Source: Candidatus Parvarchaeota archaeon
Lineage (GTDB): Archaea; Nanobdellota; Nanobdellia; Parvarchaeales; Parvarchaeaceae
Length of the DNA: 28,332 bases
Assembly (NCBI GenBank): GCA_030044235.1
Contig: JASHWD010000102.1
Coordinates: forward strand, 1 to 28,332
Direction of reading: 5' to 3'
Within the stretch, counting starts at the first letter, position 1; each line of letters opens with the position of its first letter. Both the position numbers and the translations under genes were made by a program. The notes under the pieces are model-generated. The model made no database searches, was not told the origin of the DNA, and saw only the letters and a list, made by a program, of their open reading frames with translations. Positions 16,531 to 24,502 of this stretch are shown one piece after another.

Positions 16531-16623
16531 CCTTCTCTTTCTCTTACGCTCAAGCATTTTCTTCTTCCTAGTTTTCCACCTGTCTTTGTGGTATTTTTTC
16601 CAGTTTTTTGAACTTCTCTTCAT
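16507..16623 (-). CDS. Very basic 38-aa protein, eL41-like ribosomal protein
   Basis: This short open frame starts at ATG 16623 and stops TAG at 16507. It encodes a protein that is more than half Lys/Arg, with no acidic patch. The segment from Trp16 onward (WKTRKKKML, then ERKRKRRLLRERS) resembles eL41, the roughly 25-aa basic helix found in archaeal and eukaryotic ribosomes. The first 15 residues are extra. It lies five bases after the dcd-family stop and is probably co-transcribed with it. The composition makes a random frame unlikely, but the name is tentative because eL41 is mostly composition. Confidence 0.65.
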   Translation of the reverse strand: MKRSSKNWKKYHKDRWKTRKKKMLERKRKRRLLRERSA

Positions 16624-16628
16624 AGGTT

Positions 16629-17171
16629 CTACTTCCTTTTGTTCAAATTTATATCTTTCGCACCTGTAACACCCGTCGAATTCTGGTATTTTCCAGCGTA
16701 TGGTTGATTTACTTTGGAATTTGTCCTGCTAAAAACTAGGTGCAGCATCCTGGTGTCCCTTTCTATGACTACCGGTACCGGACCACCAGTAAGCAATATA
16801 GTCAGATACCCGCTGAAACCTGCATCTGCTATAGTGGGCGGTATTGACATTCCTAGCCTTACAAAAGTGCTTCTTATGTTACAGAAACCCACTAAGTCAT
16901 CTGGTAAAGTTATTTTTTCCTTTATTTTAACAAGCACTCTCTCGTTCTTGCCCAAGACAAAAGACTTCTCTACTTTTTCTAACTTATATAATTTTGGTAA
17001 TTCTTCCTTTTTAGATACATCGACTGGCGAATCTGTATCTACAAATCTGCTTATCTCATCGCCTATTCGTAAGTCAACTCCATTCTCTCTTATAGTGTCA
17101 TCAGAAATCTGATCTATTACTAATTTTTTGGAATCTAAGTATAAACGAATATCAGCATCACTTAAGATCAT
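16629..17171 (-). CDS. dCTP deaminase/dUTPase family protein lacking the deaminase Glu
   Basis: This 180-aa trimeric-fold protein of the Dcd/Dut superfamily keeps the cellular dUTP/dCTP balance. Readable blocks are RENGVDLRIGDEI (28-40), NIRSTFVRLGM (98-108), PPTIADAGFSGYLT (111-124) and the C-terminal lid GKYQNSTGVTGAKD. In dCTP deaminases a catalytic Glu sits ten residues after the Asp of DAGF. Here that position is Leu (DAGFSGYLTILL, L126), as in pure dUTPases. dUTP hydrolysis is therefore a better guess than deamination. The start is the ATG at 17171 (MILSDADIRLYL); the open frame extends upstream to 17282 but overlaps the divergent gene. A TATA-like element lies at 17189-17200. Confidence 0.85.
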   Translation of the reverse strand: MILSDADIRLYLDSKKLVIDQISDDTIRENGVDLRIGDEISRFVDTDSPVDVSKKEELPKLYKLEKVEKSFVLGKNERVLVKIKEKITLPDDLVGFCNIRSTFVRLGMSIPPTIADAGFSGYLTILLTGGPVPVVIERDTRMLHLVFSRTNSKVNQPYAGKYQNSTGVTGAKDINLNKRK

Positions 17172-17188
17172 AGTAATCCTTAACCTGT

Positions 17189-17200
17189 CATTAATAAAAG
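17189..17200 (-). promoter_or_regulatory. TATA-like box of the dcd-family gene
   Basis: The minus strand reads CTTTTATTAATG, centred about 24 bp upstream of the ATG at 17171. This supports that start over the longer open frame. Confidence 0.4.
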
Positions 17201-17243
17201 CCTTTTTGTAACAATTAAATAAGTTGAATTGGTAATTTAAGAT

Positions 17244-17903
17244 ATGGAATACAAAGGTCTTAATATAGATTGGCTCCACCATAACTGTTTTAGAATATGC
17301 GGTAAAAATGCGACTATTTACACCGACCCGTATAAAATAAATAAGAATTACAACGATGCTAGCTTAGTTCTAATAACGCACGACCATTATGACCACCTAG
17401 AAGCGGCCAGCATAAGCAAAGTTATATCTAAAAATTCTGTAATTGTCGCACCAAAGGACTGCGAAAACCCTCTGGCAGCATTTAAAAATAAAAAGATTCT
17501 AGTTTCTCCATACGAAGTAAAGATAATAGATGAAGTAACTATAAAGACAGTACCTTCTTATAATACAAATAAATTTAGGGACAAAAAAGAAGTCTTCCAC
17601 CCAAAAAGCAAGGGCAACGTTGGTTACGTCTTTATTGTAGACGGAATAAGGCTCTACATTGGCGGCGATACAGATCTGATAGAAGAAATGGGCGATCTCA
17701 GAGTCGACGTAGCGTTTTTGCCTGTAAGCGGAACATACGTTATGACCGCAGAAGAAGCTGCAGAAGCAGCAAAACGAATACATGCCGACCTGACCATACC
17801 ATCCCACTACGGCTCCGGCATAGGAACATCACAGGATGCTCAAAGATTTAAAAAACTTGTTGGTCAAGACCTTAATGTAAAAATCCTAGACTCGGTGGAT
17901 TAA
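17244..17903 (+). CDS. MBL-fold metal-dependent hydrolase (UPF0173/UlaG-like)
   Basis: This 219-aa single-domain metallo-beta-lactamase fold protein carries the di-metal motif THDHYDHLE (H46, H48, D50, H51). GGDTDL supplies the bridging Asp, and a later histidine is in IPSHYGSG. The overall pattern (WLHHNCFRI at the start, LPVSGTYVMTAEEAAEAA near the end) is that of the UPF0173/UlaG-like archaeal hydrolases, whose physiological substrate is generally not known. It is transcribed away from the dcd-family gene and followed 35 bases later by eS8, which has its own promoter. Confidence 0.9.
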   Translation: MEYKGLNIDWLHHNCFRICGKNATIYTDPYKINKNYNDASLVLITHDHYDHLEAASISKVISKNSVIVAPKDCENPLAAFKNKKILVSPYEVKIIDEVTIKTVPSYNTNKFRDKKEVFHPKSKGNVGYVFIVDGIRLYIGGDTDLIEEMGDLRVDVAFLPVSGTYVMTAEEAAEAAKRIHADLTIPSHYGSGIGTSQDAQRFKKLVGQDLNVKILDSVD

Positions 17904-17905
17904 AG

Positions 17906-17916
17906 GTTTATATATT
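17906..17916 (+). promoter_or_regulatory. TATA box of the eS8 gene
   Basis: GTTTATATATT is centred 28 bp upstream of the ATG at 17939, consistent with a leaderless ribosomal protein mRNA. Confidence 0.6.
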
Positions 17917-17938
17917 AACTTATTAATAAGATAGAAAT

Positions 17939-18316
17939 ATGTCAAAAAGCACTGCGCCGAGTTTAAAGAAACGCGGAGGCGGATTTAAATCTAAATATAG
18001 GGATAAGAGAAAAAGTGAATCAATAGAAGTACCTATACCGACACAAATTGGCGAGGAAAAGAAAAATTCTGTAAGGACTGTCGGAGGGCACAGAAAAATA
18101 AGGCTTCTTAAGATAAAAACTGGTAACTTATTCGATGCAAAAGCAAAGACGTTCACAAAGGTAGAACTTCTTAAAGTAGTAGAAAACGCCGCAAATAGAT
18201 CCTATGCCAGAAGAAATATACTAACTAAAGGTTCAGTGGTAGAAACTTCAGGAGGAAAGGCTTTGGTTATAAATCGGCCTGGTCAAAGCGGGCAAGTTAC
18301 TCTAAAGAAGATTTGA
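17939..18316 (+). CDS. rps8e: Small subunit ribosomal protein eS8
   Basis: This archaeal/eukaryotic-specific 30S protein is 125 aa, the archaeal length. Family signatures are the basic N-terminus with KKRGGGFKSKYRDKR, VGGHRKIRLLKIKTGNLFD, VVENAANRSYARRNILTKG and ETSGGKALVINRPGQSG. It stands alone between an MBL hydrolase and the MMPL transporter, with its own TATA box. Nothing is missing. Confidence 0.96.
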   Translation: MSKSTAPSLKKRGGGFKSKYRDKRKSESIEVPIPTQIGEEKKNSVRTVGGHRKIRLLKIKTGNLFDAKAKTFTKVELLKVVENAANRSYARRNILTKGSVVETSGGKALVINRPGQSGQVTLKKI

Positions 18317-18385
18317 GTGACTAAGTTATTATAAGAAGCGGATGCTCTTAATATTTATTGATTATAATTTTAATTAATCTAAAAT

Positions 18386-20677
18386 ATGCAGGTAGAAACT
18401 AAAAAATACGATTCATTTATAAATAAACATAAGAAAGCAATAATAATATTTTGGCTTGCTGTGTTTATAATATCAATACCATTTGCAACCAAGCTTTTCT
18501 CTGTCGTTTCATACAACATAACCGGGAATTCTAATTCGACGAATGTTTCGGGCAATTCTACATCACAGCAGGTCTTATTAATAGTTCAGAATAATGACAC
18601 CTATTCTAATTCTACAAAGACTTTTCTTACGCAACTTAGCGCGGATTTTCCAAATGGAAACTTTACATCAATATACAGTGTAGAAAATAACCTCTTAAAC
18701 CAAACTTATTATGAATTAGAGGGAGATGCAATAAAATACGAGCAGCTTTATTTAATTACTAATCCAAACTCATCGATTACTTCCGGCGTTCTTGCAAATA
18801 TCTCTTTAGAGATATACGATAATTTCCTTATGTCAGTGAACTCTTCTTCTGTTGAGCAGCTGATGACAGGTCCAACGCTAATTTCTTTTGTTAGCGGCAT
18901 TGTTAGAAATTATTCAAATTCTACTCCGATTTCGATCTACGATAATTATAACTTTCCTAACTATCCCGTGATGCCGTCTAAGTCGGTAAGTGCTGAGCTA
19001 GTAGACTCAGGAGAAAACTTGACTTTAGTATCTATGAGCACATACAATTATTCGAACGCGTCTTCTTTTTTAAATAAATTTGCGAGTGATTCTGATGAGA
19101 AGGTCTACGTAACTGGCGCTCAAGCTCTAGGTAATTCTATACAAACAAGCACTCTTATCGGGAGTCTACTGGCAATATTGCTTGGACTAATAATTGCAAT
19201 AGTAATAACCGGCATAATCTTCAGGTCGTATGTTGCAGCTTTCGTGCCATTGCTTATATTCATTGTAAATATAGTTATATCTTACTCGCTTTTTTACATT
19301 ATATTTAAGTCCATTCTAAATACTACAATCTCTTTCTTCGATCCTGTTTTAACATCTATATTGATGCTCGGCCTATCTACTGATTATATAATTTATATAT
19401 TATACCGCTATAGACAAGAGAGACTTAATAAAGAAAAACAAGAAAAGGCGGCTAGCATGGCATTTGGATGGGCCGGCGGTGCCGTTTTTGTAAGCGGCTT
19501 AACAGTTATAAGCGCATACATAGTCCTTTCCTTTTTTAATCTGCCATTCATAGGCGGCTCCGGAATACTTAATGCAGTTGGTATAAGCGTGGTATTACTT
19601 TCAGGAGTTACACTCCTGCCTGCGATTCTGCACCTAAGAGGGGACAAACTTATTAACACAAAAGCTAAAACTTTTAGAATCGGCACATTTTTTGACAAAA
19701 TTGCATCATTTGATAAGAAATATGCAAAAGAAATAATAATCGCTTTTATATTAATTGCGGCGCTGTGTTTTTACGTTTTTGTCACAGTAACTCCGGATTT
19801 TAATATAATCAGTTTGCTACCAAGCTCTTCGGCAACCGCCTCTTTCTCTGTAACTACAAATAACTTTGGTTACGACGTTATAGACCCGGTTTACTTGAGT
19901 TTTTTAAACCATAGTCAAACTGGATCTATGACTACCTCTATAATAAATGGCATAAAAAACGTAGCGGGTGTATACTCTGTGGTATCTACCGGCAATAATA
20001 TTAGCGGAAACTATGACATATACTTTAAAAATTTTGTATTCACCGGTCAGGGAGTTACTACGTATAATAATTTAAACTCTTATCTAGAAGGTTCTGGGGT
20101 TAAATACAATTTGAGTGGCACCGCCACCTTTGTTTCTAGTTCATACAATGCGATAGAAAACGACGTATACCCATTAATTATAATACTTGGGATAATCATC
20201 TTCATAATATTGTTTATTATATTATTTTCGATAATAACGCCTGCGAGGTTAGTTCTAATGCTCTTCTCAATACTTTTAATCGCTAATTCGCTGACAGTAT
20301 TTATTTTCTATTTTTTATTGGCGCTTCCATTTATAGTTATAGCACAAGTTTTTCTAATAATAAACATAATGGGCGTTGGAGTTGACTATGATATATTTTT
20401 AGTTATGAGAATAAGGGAGCACGTTAAAAAAGGGGAGACAAACGAACAGGCTATAAGGGCCGGAATATCAAAAAGCGGCCCGATAATAATAAGCATAGGC
20501 GCGATATTGTCTTCCGTTTTCTTCGGTTTAGCTGCGAGCGGCATCCCTCTATTAGCGGAGATAGGGTTCATAGTAGGAGCTGGCATACTTATAGATACTT
20601 TTGTTTCTATACTTGTTATAATCCCTTCTTTTATGTTTTTATTATCTAAATATAACTGGTGGCCGAGTAAAATATAA
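18386..20677 (+). CDS. RND superfamily transporter, MMPL type
   Basis: This 763-aa membrane transporter has the two-repeat RND layout: one helix (about 18-36), a large external loop (37-245), five helices, one helix, a second external loop (about 470-590), then five helices. The MMPL family motif with the proton-relay Asp-Tyr pair occurs twice, as GLSTDYIIYILYRYRQE and GVGVDYDIFLVMRIREH. MMPL proteins export lipids or other hydrophobic molecules; the cargo here is unknown. The first external loop contains 16 N-x-S/T sequons in about 185 residues, pointing to dense N-glycosylation. It heads a five-gene run with gaps of 2-3 bases, starting with the spermidine-synthase-like gene two bases downstream. 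Confidence 0.92.
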   Translation: MQVETKKYDSFINKHKKAIIIFWLAVFIISIPFATKLFSVVSYNITGNSNSTNVSGNSTSQQVLLIVQNNDTYSNSTKTFLTQLSADFPNGNFTSIYSVENNLLNQTYYELEGDAIKYEQLYLITNPNSSITSGVLANISLEIYDNFLMSVNSSSVEQLMTGPTLISFVSGIVRNYSNSTPISIYDNYNFPNYPVMPSKSVSAELVDSGENLTLVSMSTYNYSNASSFLNKFASDSDEKVYVTGAQALGNSIQTSTLIGSLLAILLGLIIAIVITGIIFRSYVAAFVPLLIFIVNIVISYSLFYIIFKSILNTTISFFDPVLTSILMLGLSTDYIIYILYRYRQERLNKEKQEKAASMAFGWAGGAVFVSGLTVISAYIVLSFFNLPFIGGSGILNAVGISVVLLSGVTLLPAILHLRGDKLINTKAKTFRIGTFFDKIASFDKKYAKEIIIAFILIAALCFYVFVTVTPDFNIISLLPSSSATASFSVTTNNFGYDVIDPVYLSFLNHSQTGSMTTSIINGIKNVAGVYSVVSTGNNISGNYDIYFKNFVFTGQGVTTYNNLNSYLEGSGVKYNLSGTATFVSSSYNAIENDVYPLIIILGIIIFIILFIILFSIITPARLVLMLFSILLIANSLTVFIFYFLLALPFIVIAQVFLIINIMGVGVDYDIFLVMRIREHVKKGETNEQAIRAGISKSGPIIISIGAILSSVFFGLAASGIPLLAEIGFIVGAGILIDTFVSILVIIPSFMFLLSKYNWWPSKI

Positions 20678-20679
20678 TT

Positions 20680-21444
20680 ATGTTAGAAGCGTTTAAGAAC
20701 CTGTTCAGAAGAAAATCATCCGAAAAATTAATCTATTCATCAAAAGAAGGCGATGATACGATTTCTGTAGTTGAGAACGACGAGGAGAGATCAGTTAAAC
20801 TTAACAATATAACTTATTCTAGACTTAACAAAAAGTCTATTTATACAAATTCTTATTGGGACTATTTTATTCCTTTGCCGGCACTTTATAAGAAACCTAA
20901 AATTCTTATGATAGGTCTAGGAGGAGGAACTATAGCATTCCAACTCAAGAAAATATTTGGTGAGAAGGTTTCTATAGATATTATAGAATTAAGTAAAAAA
21001 ATGGTTGAGGCATCAAAATACTTCCTTCCGAAGAAATTAACCGGTGTAAAAATTATTATAGAAGACGGAGCTAGCTATATTAAAACAAAAACCGACTATT
21101 ACGACATAATAATCCTAGATGCATACGAGGGCGACCATATCCCCTCTGTTTTTCTTGCAAATGAATTTGCAGCAGATGTGAACAAAGCATTAAAGAACAA
21201 TGGCGTGTTCGCTGTAAATTATGCTCTAAGCTTAAGTGCACTTGTATACTTAGAACATTATCTAAAAGACTTAAGAAAGTTATTCAATGTTTATACTATA
21301 AATAATCCTTTTACTTCAGGGAATATGTTAATCTTAGGCTCAAAAAGCTTCAATAGAGACGAAATTCTAAAGAAAATAAAAGAAGACTTCAAAGAAAATG
21401 ACGAAAATAAAACGGTACTTATGGGCTACAGAGAGATGACATAA
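20680..21444 (+). CDS. Spermidine synthase-like methyltransferase-fold protein
   Basis: This 254-aa protein has the spermidine/spermine synthase fold: an N-terminal beta region with TNSYWDYFIPLPAL, then motif I LMIGLGGGTIAF (76-87), the acidic strand end IDIIELS, DGASYI, and YDIIILDAYEGDHIPSVFLANEF. In true aminopropyltransferases motif I is GGGDGG with a catalytic Asp. That Asp is absent here, and the second acidic motif is DAYEGD. It therefore belongs to the wider 'spermidine synthase-like' group, whose reaction is often unknown. It starts two bases after the MMPL gene and ends two bases before rtcB. Confidence 0.82.
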   Translation: MLEAFKNLFRRKSSEKLIYSSKEGDDTISVVENDEERSVKLNNITYSRLNKKSIYTNSYWDYFIPLPALYKKPKILMIGLGGGTIAFQLKKIFGEKVSIDIIELSKKMVEASKYFLPKKLTGVKIIIEDGASYIKTKTDYYDIIILDAYEGDHIPSVFLANEFAADVNKALKNNGVFAVNYALSLSALVYLEHYLKDLRKLFNVYTINNPFTSGNMLILGSKSFNRDEILKKIKEDFKENDENKTVLMGYREMT

Positions 21445-21446
21445 AC

Positions 21447-22907
21447 ATGGATTTTAATAAGCCTAAATTCTCAAGGATTTCTGACACGATTTGGGAGATA
21501 AATAAAACATTCAAAGAAGGCATGTTGGTGCCGGCTAGAATGTATGCAACAGAAAAACTTCTAAAAGAAATGGATTCACAGGTATTCGATCAGATAGCAA
21601 ATGTCGCATCCCTCCCTGGGATACAAAACTACGCTTTTGGAATGCCAGATGCACATTCCGGATATGGCTTTCCAATAGGCGGCGTCGCAGCTTTTGACAT
21701 AAATAGAGGAGGAATTATCTCGCCCGGCGGAATAGGTTTTGACATAAATTGCGGAATGAGATTAGTGCTAACAGATCTTACAGTAGATCAGGTTAGACCA
21801 AGAATAAAAGAACTTACCGATAGCCTCTTTAAATCTATCCCGGCAGGTGTTGGAAGCCAAAGCAAAATAAAGTTAACAAAGGAAGATTTCAAGGAGATAG
21901 CGACGCTTGGTTCTGCCTGGGCGATTAAAAAAGGATATGGCTGGAAGGAAGATCTAAAAGTAACCGAATTAAACGGCTCGGCGGATTGGGCCGACGCTTC
22001 AAAAATTTCTGATAAGGCAATCTCCAGGGGAATAAAACAAATGGGAACCCTTGGCTCTGGTAATCACTATTTAGAAATTCAGTATATAAAGCCCGGTTTT
22101 ATAAACGACCGTAAACTTGCTAAGAAATGGGGGCTCTTTGACGGACAAATAGTAATAATGTTCCACTGTGGGTCGAGAGGTGCGGGCCACCAGATAGCAA
22201 CTGATTACTTGAGCTCTTTTCTTGGGGTTATGGAAAGAAAATATAAGATTAAGGTTTATGATAAAGAACTAGCCTGTGCACCATTTGATTCAAAAGAAGG
22301 TCAGGATTATTATAAAGCTATGGCTTGCGGGGTGAATATAAGTTTCTTTAACAGACAGCTTATAATGAATAAAATACGAGATTCGTTCTCAGATATATTC
22401 AAAAAAGACCCAGAAAAACTGGGTATGTACCAGTTATTTGATGTAGCCCATAATCGTGCTTCTTTAGAAAAACACCAAGTAGATGGAGAAATGAAAGATT
22501 TACTTGTGCACAGAAAAGGAAGTACAGCATCATATCCATCCGGACGCAAGGAGATACCGAAGACTTTCATTAAAGACGGTTCGCCGGTTATAATTGGGGG
22601 AAGCATGGAAACCGGTTCTTATCTCCTAGTTGGATCAGAAAATGCAAAAGAAACTTTTGACTCAACGGCGCATGGCAGTGGCAGGACTATGAGTAGAACT
22701 AAGGCAAAAAAGATTTTTAATGGTCAAGAACTTTTCAAAAAGATGCTAAGCAATGGAATATATGTAAAAAGCGCATCTTGGTCCGGTTTAGCTGAAGAGA
22801 GCGGTGAGAGCTACAAAGATTTAGAAGAAGTTGTAAATTCGACAGAACTTTCTGGTCTCTCAAGACGTGTTTGTAAATTCGCTCCTATCGGGAACGTGAA
22901 AGGCTAA
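21447..22907 (+). CDS. rtcB: tRNA-splicing ligase RtcB
   Basis: This ligase joins 2',3'-cyclic phosphate and 5'-OH RNA ends using GTP and Mn, and seals tRNA exons after intron removal (486 aa). Metal and guanylylation residues are all visible: DINCGMR (D99, C102), GSGNHYLEIQ, MFHCGSRGAGHQ, FDVAHNRASLEKH, and the GMP-acceptor histidine in STAHGSGRTMSR. Its own window contains an obvious client, the intron-containing tRNA-Leu(UAA). The archease gene, encoding its activator, starts three bases downstream. Confidence 0.97.
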   Translation: MDFNKPKFSRISDTIWEINKTFKEGMLVPARMYATEKLLKEMDSQVFDQIANVASLPGIQNYAFGMPDAHSGYGFPIGGVAAFDINRGGIISPGGIGFDINCGMRLVLTDLTVDQVRPRIKELTDSLFKSIPAGVGSQSKIKLTKEDFKEIATLGSAWAIKKGYGWKEDLKVTELNGSADWADASKISDKAISRGIKQMGTLGSGNHYLEIQYIKPGFINDRKLAKKWGLFDGQIVIMFHCGSRGAGHQIATDYLSSFLGVMERKYKIKVYDKELACAPFDSKEGQDYYKAMACGVNISFFNRQLIMNKIRDSFSDIFKKDPEKLGMYQLFDVAHNRASLEKHQVDGEMKDLLVHRKGSTASYPSGRKEIPKTFIKDGSPVIIGGSMETGSYLLVGSENAKETFDSTAHGSGRTMSRTKAKKIFNGQELFKKMLSNGIYVKSASWSGLAEESGESYKDLEEVVNSTELSGLSRRVCKFAPIGNVKG

Positions 22908-22910
22908 TAT

Positions 22911-23342
22911 ATGGGATACAGATTCTTAGAAGATTTTTCTATAGCGGATGTAGTCTTTGAGGTAGATAGTAAAACTCTAAATGGATTGTTTGGATACGCA
23001 TCCGATGCGCTTGTAAATACCCTAATAAAAAATGTGAAGGATATAAAACTAAAAAATAAAAAATCCTTCAAAGTAAATGGGGACTCATTGGATTTGCTTT
23101 TAGTCGAGTACTTGAATAGGCTAATCTTCTATAAAGACACAGAACAGTTAATCTTCAGGGAAGCGGTGATTAACGTAGAAAAAGATTCAGACTCGTGGAG
23201 AGCGGATTGCGATTTGCGAGGAGAAAAACTTGATCCCAAACGACATGAAATGTCTGTAGACGTTAAGGCTGCTACTATGCACATGTTAAAATTAGAAGAA
23301 AATAAATCCGGATGGAGCGCGAGAGTAGTTCTTGATATATAA
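22911..23342 (+). CDS. Archease, RtcB activator
   Basis: Archease (143 aa) speeds RtcB guanylylation and turnover. It is recognised by DLLLVEYLNRLIFYKD, GEKLDPKRHE, VKAATMHMLKLE and the C-terminal VVLDI, whose Asp and terminal carboxylate bind metal in the Pyrococcus protein. The usual N-terminal EHTADIG motif reads EDFSIADVV, with the His lost and two residues inserted while the key Asp is kept. It is directly behind rtcB, the common archaeal pairing, and its 3' end overlaps or abuts thiI. Confidence 0.88.
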   Translation: MGYRFLEDFSIADVVFEVDSKTLNGLFGYASDALVNTLIKNVKDIKLKNKKSFKVNGDSLDLLLVEYLNRLIFYKDTEQLIFREAVINVEKDSDSWRADCDLRGEKLDPKRHEMSVDVKAATMHMLKLEENKSGWSARVVLDI

Positions 23343-24462
23343 TGTGGAAAGATACGGTTTAAGCATACATTATGGAGAAATTGCGCTTAAAGGCAAACTT
23401 AGGCCTCGATTCGAAAAGCAATTGCGAGAGAACATAAGATACGAGACCGGCTCTTTACCAAGCACCACTGATAATCGCCTCCTAATGGACAAGACAGACG
23501 AAGAAACAAAAAATCTCTTAAAAATGACCCCGGGTGTTTCATGGTTTGGAGATGCGGTGATAATAGACAGAGACGAAAAGTTGCTTCTGGAAAACTTAAA
23601 AAATATTATTTCAACTTATGGTTCTTCCGTAAACTTGGACGTAAAAAGAATAGACAAAAAATTTGAAAATACATCTCTAGAATTAAAAGAAAAAATAGCA
23701 AAGACCTTAGGAATGCATTTCGATCCACATGAGTACAAATTAAGAGTAGAAATAATGCCAAAAAATTATATAATAAACTATTCTATACAGCGAGGAATCG
23801 GCGGGGTGCCAGTTGGAAGCGCTGGAAAGGTAATTTCATTGTTCTCTGGCGGAATAGACTCAGCTGTAGTTCCTTTCGAAATGATGAAACGAGGATGTAG
23901 CGTAGACCTTCTACACGTATATGCGTTGCCGACTAGAGATGCTGTAATCAACAGCAAAATCGTTGATTTGGCTAAAAAAATATCTAGTATAGCACCAACA
24001 CGATTATTTCTAGTTCCTTTCCATTTCTTTGGTCTTAAGGTTATGGAAATCGATTCGCGTTATGAGCTAGTCTTATTCAAAAGGTTCTTGCTAAAACTAG
24101 CTGAAAGACTTGCAAAGGAGTATGGATACAAAGGAATAGCGACAGGAGATTCTCTTTCGCAGGTTGCATCACAGACTTTAGACAATATAAACGCGATAAG
24201 TTACGGCTTTGATATTCCTATATTCAGGCCTTTGCTTACTTACAATAAAGAAGAGATAATCAATAAGGCAAAGATGTATGGAACTTATGATACCTCCATA
24301 AAAGATTATAAAGACTGTTGCTCGATAGTATCAAAAAGACCTGCTACTGCTGCAAATCTGCTTAAGATAAAAACCCTAGAAGCACAAATCAATTTGGATA
24401 AAATTGTAAATGAATGTCTATCTAAGTTACAGACAGAAGATTTTACCAGAAAATTACGCTAA
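23332..24462 (+). CDS. thiI: tRNA 4-thiouridine synthase ThiI (no rhodanese domain)
   Basis: ThiI adenylates and thiolates uridine 8 of tRNA and also contributes to thiazole synthesis. At 376 aa it has the ferredoxin-like/THUMP N-terminus (IHYGEIALKGK), the PP-loop motif SLFSGGIDSA, the GIATGDSLSQVASQTLDN segment, and the late CC pair in KDCCSIVSKRPAT. The C-terminal rhodanese domain of the E. coli enzyme is absent, as is normal for archaea. The longest frame begins at TTG 23332, overlapping archease by 11 bases. GTG at 23344, one base past the archease stop, is an equally plausible start (372 aa). Confidence 0.92.
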   Translation: MIYNVERYGLSIHYGEIALKGKLRPRFEKQLRENIRYETGSLPSTTDNRLLMDKTDEETKNLLKMTPGVSWFGDAVIIDRDEKLLLENLKNIISTYGSSVNLDVKRIDKKFENTSLELKEKIAKTLGMHFDPHEYKLRVEIMPKNYIINYSIQRGIGGVPVGSAGKVISLFSGGIDSAVVPFEMMKRGCSVDLLHVYALPTRDAVINSKIVDLAKKISSIAPTRLFLVPFHFFGLKVMEIDSRYELVLFKRFLLKLAERLAKEYGYKGIATGDSLSQVASQTLDNINAISYGFDIPIFRPLLTYNKEEIINKAKMYGTYDTSIKDYKDCCSIVSKRPATAANLLKIKTLEAQINLDKIVNECLSKLQTEDFTRKLR

Positions 24463-24502
24463 AAGAAGCTATTTTAACTAGTAAAAGTCTATTAAAATAA
24501 CA

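Noticed and set aside
17172..17282. Dcd-family protein extended to an ATG at 17282
   Set aside because: The extension overlaps the divergent hydrolase gene and its promoter. The family N-terminus MILSDADI fits the ATG at 17171.
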